This document shows positions 17,997 through 28,261 of a stretch of 64,000 nt of DNA, in pieces. Under the pieces are notes generated by a model, which saw nothing but the letters and a program-made list of their open reading frames with translations, had not been told where the DNA came from and made no database searches. Position 1 is the first letter of the stretch. The number at the start of each line of letters is the position of its first letter. The position numbers were made by a program, and so were the translations under genes. Source of the DNA: Alphaproteobacteria bacterium (lineage in GTDB: Bacteria; Pseudomonadota; Alphaproteobacteria; Caulobacterales; Hyphomonadaceae). Location: assembly GCA_016125405.1 (NCBI GenBank), contig WGLW01000003.1, positions 124,001-188,000 of the forward strand, in the 5' to 3' direction.

Positions 17997-19793
17997 TCAG
18001 TCGGCTGCGGTGGCGCTGGAACTGCGGATGATGGCCGCCAGCGGTCCCTTCAGTTCGTCCAGGGCCTTGCGCGTGGCTTCGTAACCGGCGGCGACCGCGC
18101 GCTCATAGTCCTTCCAGTCACGCAGTTCGACACCCTCCATTTCGGGGACGACGAGCATGTCCGTAAGGTCGCGGTGCGCGTTGGGGTTCACACTGACGGT
18201 CGCGGCCCGCATCAGCAGGTTGGCGATCGGGGGCGCGGCGGAAAAGCCCCTTTGCGCGGTCCATCCGAAGAAACTGGGCGGATGACGGAATTCATCCGGC
18301 GCGAGGCCCTCCGGCGCCTGCGCGACATCGACGCCGATGATGCGGCCCCGTTGGGCGTCGCGCATGACATCGACCGGAAAGTTGTTGAGCACGGCGCCAT
18401 CCACCAGAACCTGGTTGTCCGCAACGATGGGGGGAAGGATGCCGGGAAGCGCCACGGAGGCGCGTAGCGCATCGCGAAGCAGGCCTGATGCATGTACGCG
18501 ATACGTGCCCTGGGTCAGGTTCGTCGACACGGCGAAGAACGGGATCGACAGATTTTCGATCATCAGATCATCAAAGTGTTCCTTCAGGCGCGCATCGACT
18601 TTGTGCCCCTTCACCAGAGAAACCACGGGCAGCATGTAGTCCGAAAGCGGGTTGGTCTCGACAAACGCCTTGCGGATGCGCCGGTCGATCTCGGCGTCGT
18701 CCCAGCCACAGGCGACGGCGGCCGCGACGATAGCTCCCATCGAGGCGCCGCCGATGAAATCGATCGGGCAATTGGCTTCGCGCAGGGCGCGCACGGCGCC
18801 GATATGGGCGTAGGCCCGGGCGCCGCCGCCCGACAGCACCAGCCCCACCGATTTGCCGGCGATGATGCGAGCCAGCCGCCGGCAGTCGGCCGGGTCCATG
18901 CCGGACCAGTGGAAGACCCGCGCCGCATCGGACGCCGCCTTCCAGACCTCCGGACCGGCGACCTCTCGTTCGGCGGCATGATGAAGCAACACGACGTCGA
19001 CCAGTCGGAACTGTCGAACCGGCGAGGAATCCTGCGGCAACAGCGGAGATGACGGCCGCGCGTCCGAGCGGGCGAATAGCCACAGACGGTCAGAATGGCG
19101 TTGCGTCAGGCGGAACCAGGGGGTGTCGCCGATGCTGGCGACCAGCAGCACGATGTCGTTGCGGGTTTCCAGTTCGTCGAAATAGCTGACCGGCATGCCG
19201 ACCGCTTCCTCGCCGACGATGGCGACGCGTAGCCCCATCGACTGCAGCGCCTGCGCCAGCGCCTTTGACCGGAGCTTCAGGTCGATAGTGGCGGAGGTTG
19301 CGATCAGCCCGAACACGCGCGGCTCGGCGGACCGGGTGACCTTCTTCCGGCTCTGGCGCATCCGCACCATGATCACCCGGGTCAGGCGTTCCAGGATTTC
19401 CGGGTCGGACCGCACCAGTTGCATGAAGCCGGCGCGCGACATGGAGAGTAGCTCGGTATCCCGCAGCGCATAGACGGTGTGCTCGTGCGGCTCGCCGGCG
19501 ATCATCGACATCTCGCCGACCGGCTCTCCGGCCCGGATATGCCCCAGCAGTTCGAGCTGGCCGTCCGATCCCTTGCGAAAGGCGCCCAGCGAACCGGACA
19601 GCACGAAATAGATCGAATCCGACGGTTCGCCGACGTCGAACAGCTTCCAGCCGCCGGGCAGGCCGAAATACCGCGTGTCCTTCTCGGCGAGTTTCAGGGC
19701 TTTCGCCGGCGCGTCCTTCAGAAAGGGCACCGTTTTGAGCGTCGGCGCAGGCGACACGGCCTCCGCCACCTTGTCTCTGGTTCTCAAGCCCAT
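17997..19793 (-). CDS. patatin-like phospholipase with cyclic-nucleotide-binding domain (NTE family)
   Basis: The protein resembles bacterial neuropathy-target-esterase homologues: a cNMP-binding domain (residues about 25-140, with SIYFVLSGSLGAFR and GEPVGEMSMIAGEPHEHTVYA), a middle segment, then a patatin lipase domain. The lipase has the oxyanion loop LSGGGARAYAHIGAVRAL, the nucleophile motif GGASMGAIVAA (GxSxG) and the catalytic Asp in VDGAVLNNFP. It probably hydrolyses phospho- or lysophospholipids at the membrane, perhaps under nucleotide control. Its 598 residues match bacterial members. No partner gene is obvious. Confidence 0.92.
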   Translation of the reverse strand: MGLRTRDKVAEAVSPAPTLKTVPFLKDAPAKALKLAEKDTRYFGLPGGWKLFDVGEPSDSIYFVLSGSLGAFRKGSDGQLELLGHIRAGEPVGEMSMIAGEPHEHTVYALRDTELLSMSRAGFMQLVRSDPEILERLTRVIMVRMRQSRKKVTRSAEPRVFGLIATSATIDLKLRSKALAQALQSMGLRVAIVGEEAVGMPVSYFDELETRNDIVLLVASIGDTPWFRLTQRHSDRLWLFARSDARPSSPLLPQDSSPVRQFRLVDVVLLHHAAEREVAGPEVWKAASDAARVFHWSGMDPADCRRLARIIAGKSVGLVLSGGGARAYAHIGAVRALREANCPIDFIGGASMGAIVAAAVACGWDDAEIDRRIRKAFVETNPLSDYMLPVVSLVKGHKVDARLKEHFDDLMIENLSIPFFAVSTNLTQGTYRVHASGLLRDALRASVALPGILPPIVADNQVLVDGAVLNNFPVDVMRDAQRGRIIGVDVAQAPEGLAPDEFRHPPSFFGWTAQRGFSAAPPIANLLMRAATVSVNPNAHRDLTDMLVVPEMEGVELRDWKDYERAVAAGYEATRKALDELKGPLAAIIRSSSATAAD

Positions 19794-19952
19794 GGGGAGG
19801 CCCCGGCCAAATTCAGTCCCGCTCCAGCTATCACCCTAGTCCAAATCCCTGAAGGAATTGTGTGGACGGCACACAACGTCCCTCGACGACCTTGCCAGCA
19901 GGCCCTACCCGCCCACTAATGCCCGGAATCAAGCAGAGGTTCCGCCACACGC

Positions 19953-21575
<1,623 letters not shown>

Positions 21576-21690
21576 CGCGACGGTCTCGGTCCGGCCCCAT
21601 GGGGGTAGCCTGCATACCGGTATAGGCGCTCGCCTTTTTCGCATTCGCCGACGGCGCTAATCCTGCCTCAGTCACAAGAGGAGTTGCGGC

Positions 21691-22404
21691 ATGGCAAAGC
21701 TGGACGGGGCGAAGGTTCTGGTGATCGGGGGCGCGTCCGGCGTCGGCTTGGCGGTGGCCTCTGCGGCCCTCGAAGCCGGAGCGGAAGTGGTCATCGGCTC
21801 CAGCCAGGCGCCGCGGGTCGAAGCGGCGGCAGGAAAGCTTGGCAAAGGCGCTACGGGCAGGGCTGTGGATGTACGCAACGAAGCCTCGGTCGCGGCCTTC
21901 TTCGAGGCGGCGGGCCCCTTCAACCATCTGGTCTTCACCGCCGGCGACTGGGGCCACATGTTCGGACCCACGCGTGATCTCGACGTGGAGGCCAGCAAGG
22001 CCCGCATGGAAATCCGATACTGGGGCGCGGCGCGCGCCGCCAAGCATGCGATCCGTCAGATCGACAAGGACGGCTCGATCACGCTGACAGGCGGCATGCT
22101 GGCCCACCGTCCCATGCCCGGCGCGCCGCTGACCACGGCCTCGGCCCACACAACGGAGGGTCTGGCCATGGGCCTCGCGCGCGATCTTGCGCCGGTTCGG
22201 GCCAACGCCGTTTGTCTGGGCCTGATCCTCAGCGAGCAGGTTCAGAGCATGGGCGAGGCCACGATCAAAAGCTTCACCGCGAACCTGCCGCTGCCGCGCG
22301 GTGGAACCGTTGAGGAGGCGGCGGAGGCTTATCTCTACCTCATGCGCGCCACCTACGTGACCGGACAGATCGTGCGGGTCGACGGCGGCGGCAGCCTAGT
22401 CTGA
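21691..22404 (+). CDS. SDR-family protein lacking the catalytic Tyr/Lys
   Basis: The 237-residue protein has a short-chain dehydrogenase fold: the nucleotide loop VIGGASGVGLAVA at the N terminus, VFTAGDWGH in place of the NNAG motif, and a typical C terminus YVTGQIVRVDGGGSLV. Where YxxxK should stand, just before EGLAMGLARDLAP, the sequence reads TTASA, so the Tyr is Thr148 and the Lys is Ala152. It may bind NAD(P) without classical catalysis or use other residues. AAGAGGAG precedes the ATG. It follows liuB by 115 bases, but a role in leucine breakdown is only a guess. Confidence 0.85.
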   Translation: MAKLDGAKVLVIGGASGVGLAVASAALEAGAEVVIGSSQAPRVEAAAGKLGKGATGRAVDVRNEASVAAFFEAAGPFNHLVFTAGDWGHMFGPTRDLDVEASKARMEIRYWGAARAAKHAIRQIDKDGSITLTGGMLAHRPMPGAPLTTASAHTTEGLAMGLARDLAPVRANAVCLGLILSEQVQSMGEATIKSFTANLPLPRGGTVEEAAEAYLYLMRATYVTGQIVRVDGGGSLV

Positions 22405-22424
22405 CGCCGCGCAGCAAACCCGCC

Positions 22425-23060
22425 CTATTGCGGTTCTGGCTTCGTTATCAGCGCCTTTTCCACGACCACCGGGTCCTTCGGCAGCTTGCCGGGGAAGGGG
22501 CCGCCCTCCGGCGCCAGTTCGACGCTTTCGATGGCCTTCACCACGTCCATGCCCGATGTGACATGGCCGAAGGCGGCGTAGCCGGTCGTGTTTGGCGCCG
22601 CGCCCGGCGTCGCGTCGAGGCCCGAATTCTCTGCAAGGTCGATATAGAAGGTCGATTGACCGCTATCGGGATCATCGCCGTGCGCCATGCCGAGCGCGCC
22701 AACCGAGTGCTTGTTCGTCGCGGTTTCCAGTGGAATGGGCGGCAGCTTCGGTGCGCGGTAGTTTCCCTTCGCATCAAGATCGCCGAGCTGGATCAGGAAG
22801 CCTGGCTCGATGCGGTAGAAAGCGGCGCCGTCATAGTGCCCGCTCTTCACCAGCCCGAGAAACTGCGCTGACGTCTTCGGTGCGCCGACCATGTCCAGCG
22901 TGACGACGATGTCGCCCATCGTGGTTTGCAGCGTCACCTCGGGGCCAACCCATTGCGGCGCCGCGGGTTCAGGCTCAGGCGCAGGGGCGGCGGGGGGCTC
23001 CTGCGCCCACGCGGCGCCAGCTGCGAGGAGTGCGCAGGCAAGGAGGGGAAAACGGATCAT
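22425..23060 (-). CDS. periplasmic cyclophilin-type peptidyl-prolyl isomerase
   Basis: The 211-residue product starts with a Sec signal (MIRFPLLACALLAAGAAWA, then QEPPAA) and a Pro/Ala/Glu linker. A cyclophilin domain follows, with the beta-strand TTMGDIVVTLD, FYRIEPGFLIQLGD (the conserved F-R...F-QGGD-like core) and GALGMAHGDDPDSGQSTFYI. It should speed proline isomerisation in the periplasm. The ATG at 23060 was chosen because it begins the signal peptide; an open frame extends upstream without meaning. The next gene upstream on the same strand ends 16 bases away, so the two are probably one transcript. Confidence 0.9.
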   Translation of the reverse strand: MIRFPLLACALLAAGAAWAQEPPAAPAPEPEPAAPQWVGPEVTLQTTMGDIVVTLDMVGAPKTSAQFLGLVKSGHYDGAAFYRIEPGFLIQLGDLDAKGNYRAPKLPPIPLETATNKHSVGALGMAHGDDPDSGQSTFYIDLAENSGLDATPGAAPNTTGYAAFGHVTSGMDVVKAIESVELAPEGGPFPGKLPKDPVVVEKALITKPEPQ

Positions 23061-23076
23061 GGACGGTGCTCCTTGC

Positions 23077-23580
23077 TCAGTGCGGAATTTCGGCGGCGGC
23101 GCGCCGCAGCTGGGTGGGAACATAATTGTTCTTGTCGACCAGCTGGCCTGTCTTCGCATCGAATTCCAGCGGCTCGAAGCCGCCGTCATAGGTCTGCAGC
23201 AGGATTTTGGTGGTCTTGTCGTCCGGCGGGATCGCATCGAGCAGGCCTGAGAGAAGCACCGCGCCCGAGCCGAAACTCTTCACCACCGCATACATCGTCA
23301 CCGCCTTGCCGCCGCGCTTGAACGTGAGGGGCGCGAAGAAGGCGATATCCGCCGCCGGCTTGCCGGGCACTTTCAGGATGCGCGGAAACCGGTCGCCATT
23401 CTCGCCATAAAGACGGTCCGATCGCGTGCAGGACTCATCCAGCGCCTTCAACGCCGCCGCCACGGTCTCCGGCTGGGTGGCGGCCGACATGGCGCGGTAA
23501 AAATCCGCCCCAGCGGCGTCGGGCAGATCAGCGACGGGTTGGGCGGCATTGGAGCCGGCGGTCTTGCAAGGTTCGGCCAT
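23077..23580 (-). CDS. hypothetical protein
   Basis: This 167-residue protein is predicted soluble, with two Cys near the N-terminal half (EPCKTAG, DESCTRSD) and an alpha/beta C-terminal half (IAFFAPLTFKRGGKAVTMYAV, then TKILLQTYDGGFEPLEFD). I do not recognise a family, and there is no signal peptide. The ATG at 23580 follows AGGGAGAAACGC and was preferred to an upstream in-frame start. It is 16 bases upstream of the cyclophilin gene on the same strand, and the kinase gene starts about 105 bases away in the other direction. Confidence 0.7.
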   Translation of the reverse strand: MAEPCKTAGSNAAQPVADLPDAAGADFYRAMSAATQPETVAAALKALDESCTRSDRLYGENGDRFPRILKVPGKPAADIAFFAPLTFKRGGKAVTMYAVVKSFGSGAVLLSGLLDAIPPDDKTTKILLQTYDGGFEPLEFDAKTGQLVDKNNYVPTQLRRAAAEIPH

Positions 23581-23685
23581 GCGTTTCTCCCTGGGCGCCG
23601 GAACGCTGAACCAGGTCGCGCTGGTTGTCGAGCGCAAGTGACTGTAGAGACCATTAGGCGCCGGCAAGCTGGGAGCAGTGACAAG

Positions 23686-24477
23686 GTGGACGCCGACGCT
23701 TTCCTGATCGAAGCCATCGCGACAGCCCGAAACCGATGCGGCGGCCGCGTCCCGGTCGTCGGGGTCGCTGGCTCGCAGGGATCAGGCAAGACAACGCTGG
23801 TCCGCAATCTTGCGAAGCAAGACCCGACCGTCGCCGCGTTCTCGCTGGACGACGTCTATCTTCCGCGCGCCTATCGCGACCTGATCGCCGCCGATGTGCA
23901 TCCGCTGTTCGCCACGCGCGGCCCGCCCGGTACGCACAACCTGATGCAGCTCACGGAAACGCTCGACGAGCTTCAGGAAGCGGGCGCGAACTCTGCAACG
24001 CGCCTTCCAGCCTTCGACAAGGTTGCCGACAATCCGCTTCCCGAAAGCAGGCGACCGGTGTTCCCGGGGCGGCCGTCGCTGATCCTGCTGGACGGCTGGT
24101 GCCTTGGCGCGACGCCCCAGACGGAGGTGGAGCTGGCGCAGCCGGTCAACGAACTGGAAACGACGGAAGATGCGGATGGCGTCTGGCGGCGAGAGATCAA
24201 CGCCAACCTCGCTGGCGCCTATCAGGACGCGTTCGCGCGGCTGGATGCGATTGTCTATCGGCGCGCGCCCGGCTTCGAGGTTGTCCAGTCCTGGCGCTGC
24301 CAGCAGGAGGAGGGCCTTCTTGGCCGCCCTCTCGATGACGCAGACCGCCAGCGCATCGCCCGGTTCGTGGCGTATTTCGAGCGCATTACCCGCCACATGA
24401 TGTCCGGCGGTCGCCGGGCCGATATCGAGGTCCGGCTTGATGACGGACGCGGCGTCATCGACGTGCTTCGTGGATGA
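23686..24477 (+). CDS. P-loop kinase, D-glycerate 3-kinase-like
   Basis: The 263-residue product has a Walker A loop VGVAGSQGSGKTTLVRNLA and the uridine-kinase-like order seen in plant-type D-glycerate 3-kinases: FSLDDVYLPRAYRD, the conserved RGPPGTHN, then PAFDK and the strand SLILLDGWCLG. It likely phosphorylates D-glycerate to 3-phosphoglycerate, though related P-loop kinases act on other small substrates. The start is taken as GTG 23686 with GGGAGC ten bases upstream; GTG 23638 is a longer alternative. Together with the hydroxypyruvate reductase-like gene at 5.4 kb it could complete a glyoxylate/serine-to-glycerate branch, but that is inference. Confidence 0.78.
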   Translation: MDADAFLIEAIATARNRCGGRVPVVGVAGSQGSGKTTLVRNLAKQDPTVAAFSLDDVYLPRAYRDLIAADVHPLFATRGPPGTHNLMQLTETLDELQEAGANSATRLPAFDKVADNPLPESRRPVFPGRPSLILLDGWCLGATPQTEVELAQPVNELETTEDADGVWRREINANLAGAYQDAFARLDAIVYRRAPGFEVVQSWRCQQEEGLLGRPLDDADRQRIARFVAYFERITRHMMSGGRRADIEVRLDDGRGVIDVLRG

Positions 24478-24526
24478 CGGATCGCGCGACGAGGGCTATC
24501 AGGGACGAAATTCCGAGGAGCAGCGC

Positions 24527-25318
24527 ATGGCCTACGAGAACATTGAGATCGACGTTTCCCGCGAGGGCGTGGTGGCCGTGCTGCTCAACCGGCCGCAGAA
24601 ACGCAACGCCTTCAATGCCGAAGTCATCGAGGAATTGTCCGACGCCTTAGAGACGATCTCGAAAAACACCGAGGCGCGCCTGGTGTTGATCCGCGGCGCC
24701 GGCCCGGTCTTCTCCGCCGGCGCGGACCTCGAATGGATGAGGGCGGCCGCCGACTACACGACCCACGAAAACGAGCAGGACGCCTACAAGATGGCCGAGA
24801 TGCTGCGCCGACTCTACATGCTGCCGCAGGTGACGATTGCGCTGCTTCACGGTGCGGCCATGGCCGGCGCCTGCGGACTGGCGGCGGCGGCGGATATCGC
24901 CGTGGCGCGCAAGGGTACGCTGTTTTCCTTCTCCGAGGTGAAACTCGGCATCATCCCGGCGACGATTTCGCCTTACGTGATCAACGCCATCGGAGCGCGC
25001 TGGGCGCGCGCCCTGTTCGTTACGGCGGACCGTTTCGATGCGGACTTCGCAGAAAAGATCGGGCTCGTGCAGTATGTCGTCGAGGACGAAACGGCGATGG
25101 AAGCGCTGGTCGAGCGTCTGGCGGACCTCACCTTCGCCGCCGCTCCGGCTGCGGTTGCGGCCTCCAAGGACCTGGTTGAACAGGTGAACGGACAGGTCAT
25201 TGACAGCAGCCTCAGCCACAAGACGGCCAAGCTGCTGGCCCACCGTCGCGCCAGCGCCCAGGGCAAGGAAGGGCTCGCCGCCTTCCTCGAGAAACGCAAG
25301 CCGTCCTGGTCGCGCTAG
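24527..25318 (+). CDS. liuC: enoyl-CoA hydratase family protein, probable methylglutaconyl-CoA hydratase
   Basis: A 263-residue crotonase. It has the oxyanion-hole segments VFSAGADLEWM and LHGAAMAGACGLAAAADIAVA and the acid/base region FSEVKLGIIPATISPYV, whose SEV-LGIIPA pattern matches the AUH/LiuC group that hydrates 3-methylglutaconyl-CoA to HMG-CoA. Position between liuB and liuD supports that role. The ATG at 24527 follows GAGGAG; earlier in-frame starts overlap the kinase gene. The specific substrate is inferred from context, because crotonases diverge easily. Confidence 0.85.
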   Translation: MAYENIEIDVSREGVVAVLLNRPQKRNAFNAEVIEELSDALETISKNTEARLVLIRGAGPVFSAGADLEWMRAAADYTTHENEQDAYKMAEMLRRLYMLPQVTIALLHGAAMAGACGLAAAADIAVARKGTLFSFSEVKLGIIPATISPYVINAIGARWARALFVTADRFDADFAEKIGLVQYVVEDETAMEALVERLADLTFAAAPAAVAASKDLVEQVNGQVIDSSLSHKTAKLLAHRRASAQGKEGLAAFLEKRKPSWSR

Positions 25319-25335
25319 GGGCGCTGACAGGCTGA

Positions 25336-26205
25336 ATGCAGAAACCGGGTCGGGGAAGCGCGCGTCTGAAATTCGAAAGCTGGCTGCACGCCCGGCGCGA
25401 GGCCTGGCGCGCCGCTTTCGTGCATGGTCCTGCGACCGCGTTTCTCTTCGAGTTTGTGTCGTTCGGGATCAAGCAGGCGTGGGCGTGCCTGTTCGGCGGC
25501 CTGATGCTCGCTCTGCTGGTCGGCACCTTCCTGTTCTACCCGGCGCACGCATCGCTCGCCCGCTACGACTTTCTGGTGATCGCCGCGCTGGCTGTTCAGG
25601 TGATGATGCTCGCCACGCGGCTGGAGACCTGGGAAGAGGCGCGGGTGATCTTCGCCTTCCACGTTGTCGGCACGGTCATGGAGGTATTCAAGACGGGTGT
25701 CGGCTCGTGGATCTATCCCGAACCCTCGGTGCTGCGCATCGCCGGCGTGCCGCTCTTCTCGGGCTTTATGTACGCCGCGGTCGGCAGCTACATCGCACGT
25801 ATCTGGCGCATATTCGGCATCACCTTCACCCGCTTTCCGCCGCTTTGGCTGCAGGGGCTGCTGGCGGCGGCGATCTACATCAACTTCTTCACGCACCACT
25901 ACCTGCCGGACATCCGCCTGGGCCTTTTTGCGGCCTCGCTGCTGATCTATGGGCCCTGCACTTTCCATTTCCGCCCGGACCTCAAGGTGCGGTCCTGGAA
26001 CGCCGTCATCGGACTGATTCTCGTCGCCCTGTTCATCTGGTTTGCGGAAAACCTCGGCACCTTCGCCCGCGCCTGGATCTACCCGGTCCAGCACGACGGC
26101 TGGCGGGCGGTTCCGATCTCCAAGCTGGGCTCATGGTACCTGCTGATCATCATCAGCTTCGTTCTGGTCGCGTGTATCCACGGGGAACGCAAATCGAAGG
26201 CTTGA
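25336..26205 (+). CDS. DUF817 integral membrane protein
   Basis: The 289-residue protein has about eight predicted membrane segments (for example FLFEFVSFGIKQAWACLFGGLML, quoted in part) and conserved features of the DUF817 family: a KTGVGSWIYPEPSVLRI segment, RFPPLW, NFFTHHYLPDIR and FAENLGTFARAWIYP. Function of the family is not known. It sits 17 bases after liuC and 43 bases before liuD, so it is probably co-transcribed with leucine catabolism genes; a role in transport of a branched-chain acid would be a guess. Confidence 0.82.
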   Translation: MQKPGRGSARLKFESWLHARREAWRAAFVHGPATAFLFEFVSFGIKQAWACLFGGLMLALLVGTFLFYPAHASLARYDFLVIAALAVQVMMLATRLETWEEARVIFAFHVVGTVMEVFKTGVGSWIYPEPSVLRIAGVPLFSGFMYAAVGSYIARIWRIFGITFTRFPPLWLQGLLAAAIYINFFTHHYLPDIRLGLFAASLLIYGPCTFHFRPDLKVRSWNAVIGLILVALFIWFAENLGTFARAWIYPVQHDGWRAVPISKLGSWYLLIIISFVLVACIHGERKSKA

Positions 26206-26248
26206 GCCCGCTTGTGGGGACTCGTTCGCCCCTCTAGCTTGCCGCCCA

Positions 26249-28258
26249 ATGTTCACATCCGTTCTCATTGCCAACCGCGGTGAAATCGCACGACGCGTCA
26301 TGCGCACTGTCCGCCGTCTCGGCGCGCGGTCGGTGGCAGTCTATTCCGACGCCGACGCGGGCGCCGCTTTTGTCCGCGACGCAGACGAGGCGGTCTGGAT
26401 TGGCGCGGCCCCTGCGGCCGAAAGCTATCTCAGGGGCGAGCGCATCATCGAGGCGGCGCTGGATACCGGCGCGGAGGCGATCCATCCCGGCTACGGCTTC
26501 CTCTCGGAAAATGCCGACTTCGCCGAGGCCGTCGCGAAGGCGGGGCTGACCTGGATCGGTCCACCGCCCCAAGCGATCCGCGCCATGGGCCTCAAGGACG
26601 CCGCCAAGGCCCTGATGGAGAAGAACGGCGTCCCGGTGACGCCCGGCTATCACGGCGAAGATCAGTCGGCGAAGACGCTGAAGGCTGCCGCGAAGAAGGT
26701 CGGCTATCCCGTGCTGATCAAGGCGGTGGCCGGCGGCGGCGGCCGTGGCATGCGCCGCGTGGACGATCCGGCTGAGTTCGACGCGGCGCTGGCCAGCGCC
26801 CAGCGCGAGGCCAAGTCCAGCTTCGGCGACGACCGTGTGCTGGTCGAGAAGTTCATCGACAGCCCGCGCCACATCGAGGTCCAGGTCTTCGGCGACAGCC
26901 ACGGCAACCTGATCCACCTGTTCGAACGCGACTGCTCGCTGCAGCGCCGCCGCCAGAAGGTGATCGAGGAAGCGCCCGCTCCGGGCATGACCGCCGAAGT
27001 GCGCAAGGCGATGACCGACGCCGCCATCGGCGCCGCCCGCGCGGTCGGATACCAGAACGCCGGCACGGTCGAATTCATCGTCGATGGTTCCGGCGCCCTG
27101 CGGCCGGACGGCTTCTGGTTCATGGAGATGAACACGCGGCTGCAGGTCGAGCATCCGGTGACCGAACTGATCACCGGCCTCGATCTGGTCGAGCTGCAGC
27201 TGCGCGTGGCCAGCGGCGAAAAGCTGCCGCCGCAATCCGACATCAAGCTCAACGGCTGGGCCGTTGAAGGCCGCCTCTGCGCCGAGGATCCCGCGCGCGG
27301 CTTCCTGCCGAGCTCGGGCCGGCTGGAGGTATTCGACGCATCCGCTTTCTCGCTCGAGGACGGCGGCGCCACGCTTCGGCTCGACAGTGCGGTTGAGCAG
27401 GGCGATGTCGTGCCCGCCGACTACGACAGCATGATCGCCAAGGCGATTGCTCACGCCGCAACACGCGACGATGCGATGGACGCGCTGGCCGAGGCCTTGC
27501 GCGCCATCGAGATCTGGCCAGTCGCCTCCAATGCGGCGCTGCTCGCAAACCTGCTGGACCATCCGGAGGCGCGCGAGGGCAAGGCGACGACCAATCTCGT
27601 CGAAGCGGACATTGAAGAGGTCGCAATACCCGACGAGGCCGAATTCGCAGACTTCATGATCCTGGGCGCGGCGGGATTGCAGGCGCTTGCCGCGCATGGC
27701 GCCGATCCGTGGTCGTCCGCACGTGGGTTCCGTCTCAACGCGCCGTCGCGATCCACCTTCATTTTCGGCGTCGACAACACGCCGCATGTTGTGCGCTTCG
27801 AAGCCGGCGATGACGACGCGCATGTTGCGGAAGTCGATGGCGAACGCTTCGAGGTGCGGTTGAACCTTGAGCGGCTTCCCGGCGGCGCGCTGGTTGGCGC
27901 GAATATCGAGGGTGTCGATGCGGTGGGCGCCGTTCGCGAGCTGGCGTCCGGCCCCGTGCTGTTCGCCGATGGCCGCGCCATCCCGCTGTCGCCTCCCGAA
28001 TTCTCGCACGCGCTCGACGCGGTCGCTGGCGGCGACGATGTCCGCGCGCCGATGCCTGGCAAGGTGCTGGAGGTGAAGGCGGTCGCAGGCGCGGCGGTGA
28101 AGAAGGGCGCGGCCCTGGTCGTGCTTGAGGCGATGAAGATGGAGCACACGCTCGCCGCGCCGCGCGATGGAACTATCGCTGAGGTGTCCGCCGTCGCCGG
28201 CGCGCAGACAGCCGAAGGCGCCGTGCTGGTGCGCCTGGAGCCGGTTGCGGAGGCGTAA
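26249..28258 (+). CDS. liuD: methylcrotonyl-CoA carboxylase alpha subunit (biotin carboxylase + biotin carrier)
   Basis: The 669-residue protein loads CO2 on biotin for LiuB. Domains in order are biotin carboxylase (MFTSVLIANRGEIARRVMR, Gly loop KAVAGGGGRGMR, EMNTRLQVEHPVTELITG), a central domain and a C-terminal biotinyl domain with VLEAMKMEH, the biotin Lys being residue 630. The EAMKMEH form and the APMPGKV entry are typical of MCC alpha. It is the last recognisable liu gene here; HMG-CoA lyase (liuE) does not follow. The next gene begins three bases later, so read-through is likely. Confidence 0.93.
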   Translation: MFTSVLIANRGEIARRVMRTVRRLGARSVAVYSDADAGAAFVRDADEAVWIGAAPAAESYLRGERIIEAALDTGAEAIHPGYGFLSENADFAEAVAKAGLTWIGPPPQAIRAMGLKDAAKALMEKNGVPVTPGYHGEDQSAKTLKAAAKKVGYPVLIKAVAGGGGRGMRRVDDPAEFDAALASAQREAKSSFGDDRVLVEKFIDSPRHIEVQVFGDSHGNLIHLFERDCSLQRRRQKVIEEAPAPGMTAEVRKAMTDAAIGAARAVGYQNAGTVEFIVDGSGALRPDGFWFMEMNTRLQVEHPVTELITGLDLVELQLRVASGEKLPPQSDIKLNGWAVEGRLCAEDPARGFLPSSGRLEVFDASAFSLEDGGATLRLDSAVEQGDVVPADYDSMIAKAIAHAATRDDAMDALAEALRAIEIWPVASNAALLANLLDHPEAREGKATTNLVEADIEEVAIPDEAEFADFMILGAAGLQALAAHGADPWSSARGFRLNAPSRSTFIFGVDNTPHVVRFEAGDDDAHVAEVDGERFEVRLNLERLPGGALVGANIEGVDAVGAVRELASGPVLFADGRAIPLSPPEFSHALDAVAGGDDVRAPMPGKVLEVKAVAGAAVKKGAALVVLEAMKMEHTLAAPRDGTIAEVSAVAGAQTAEGAVLVRLEPVAEA

Positions 28259-28261
28259 GGC

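Noticed and set aside
26234-28147. 637-codon minus-strand frame opposite liuD
   Set aside because: Pure antisense of an undoubted biotin carboxylase gene, with shadow composition rich in Arg, His and Val.
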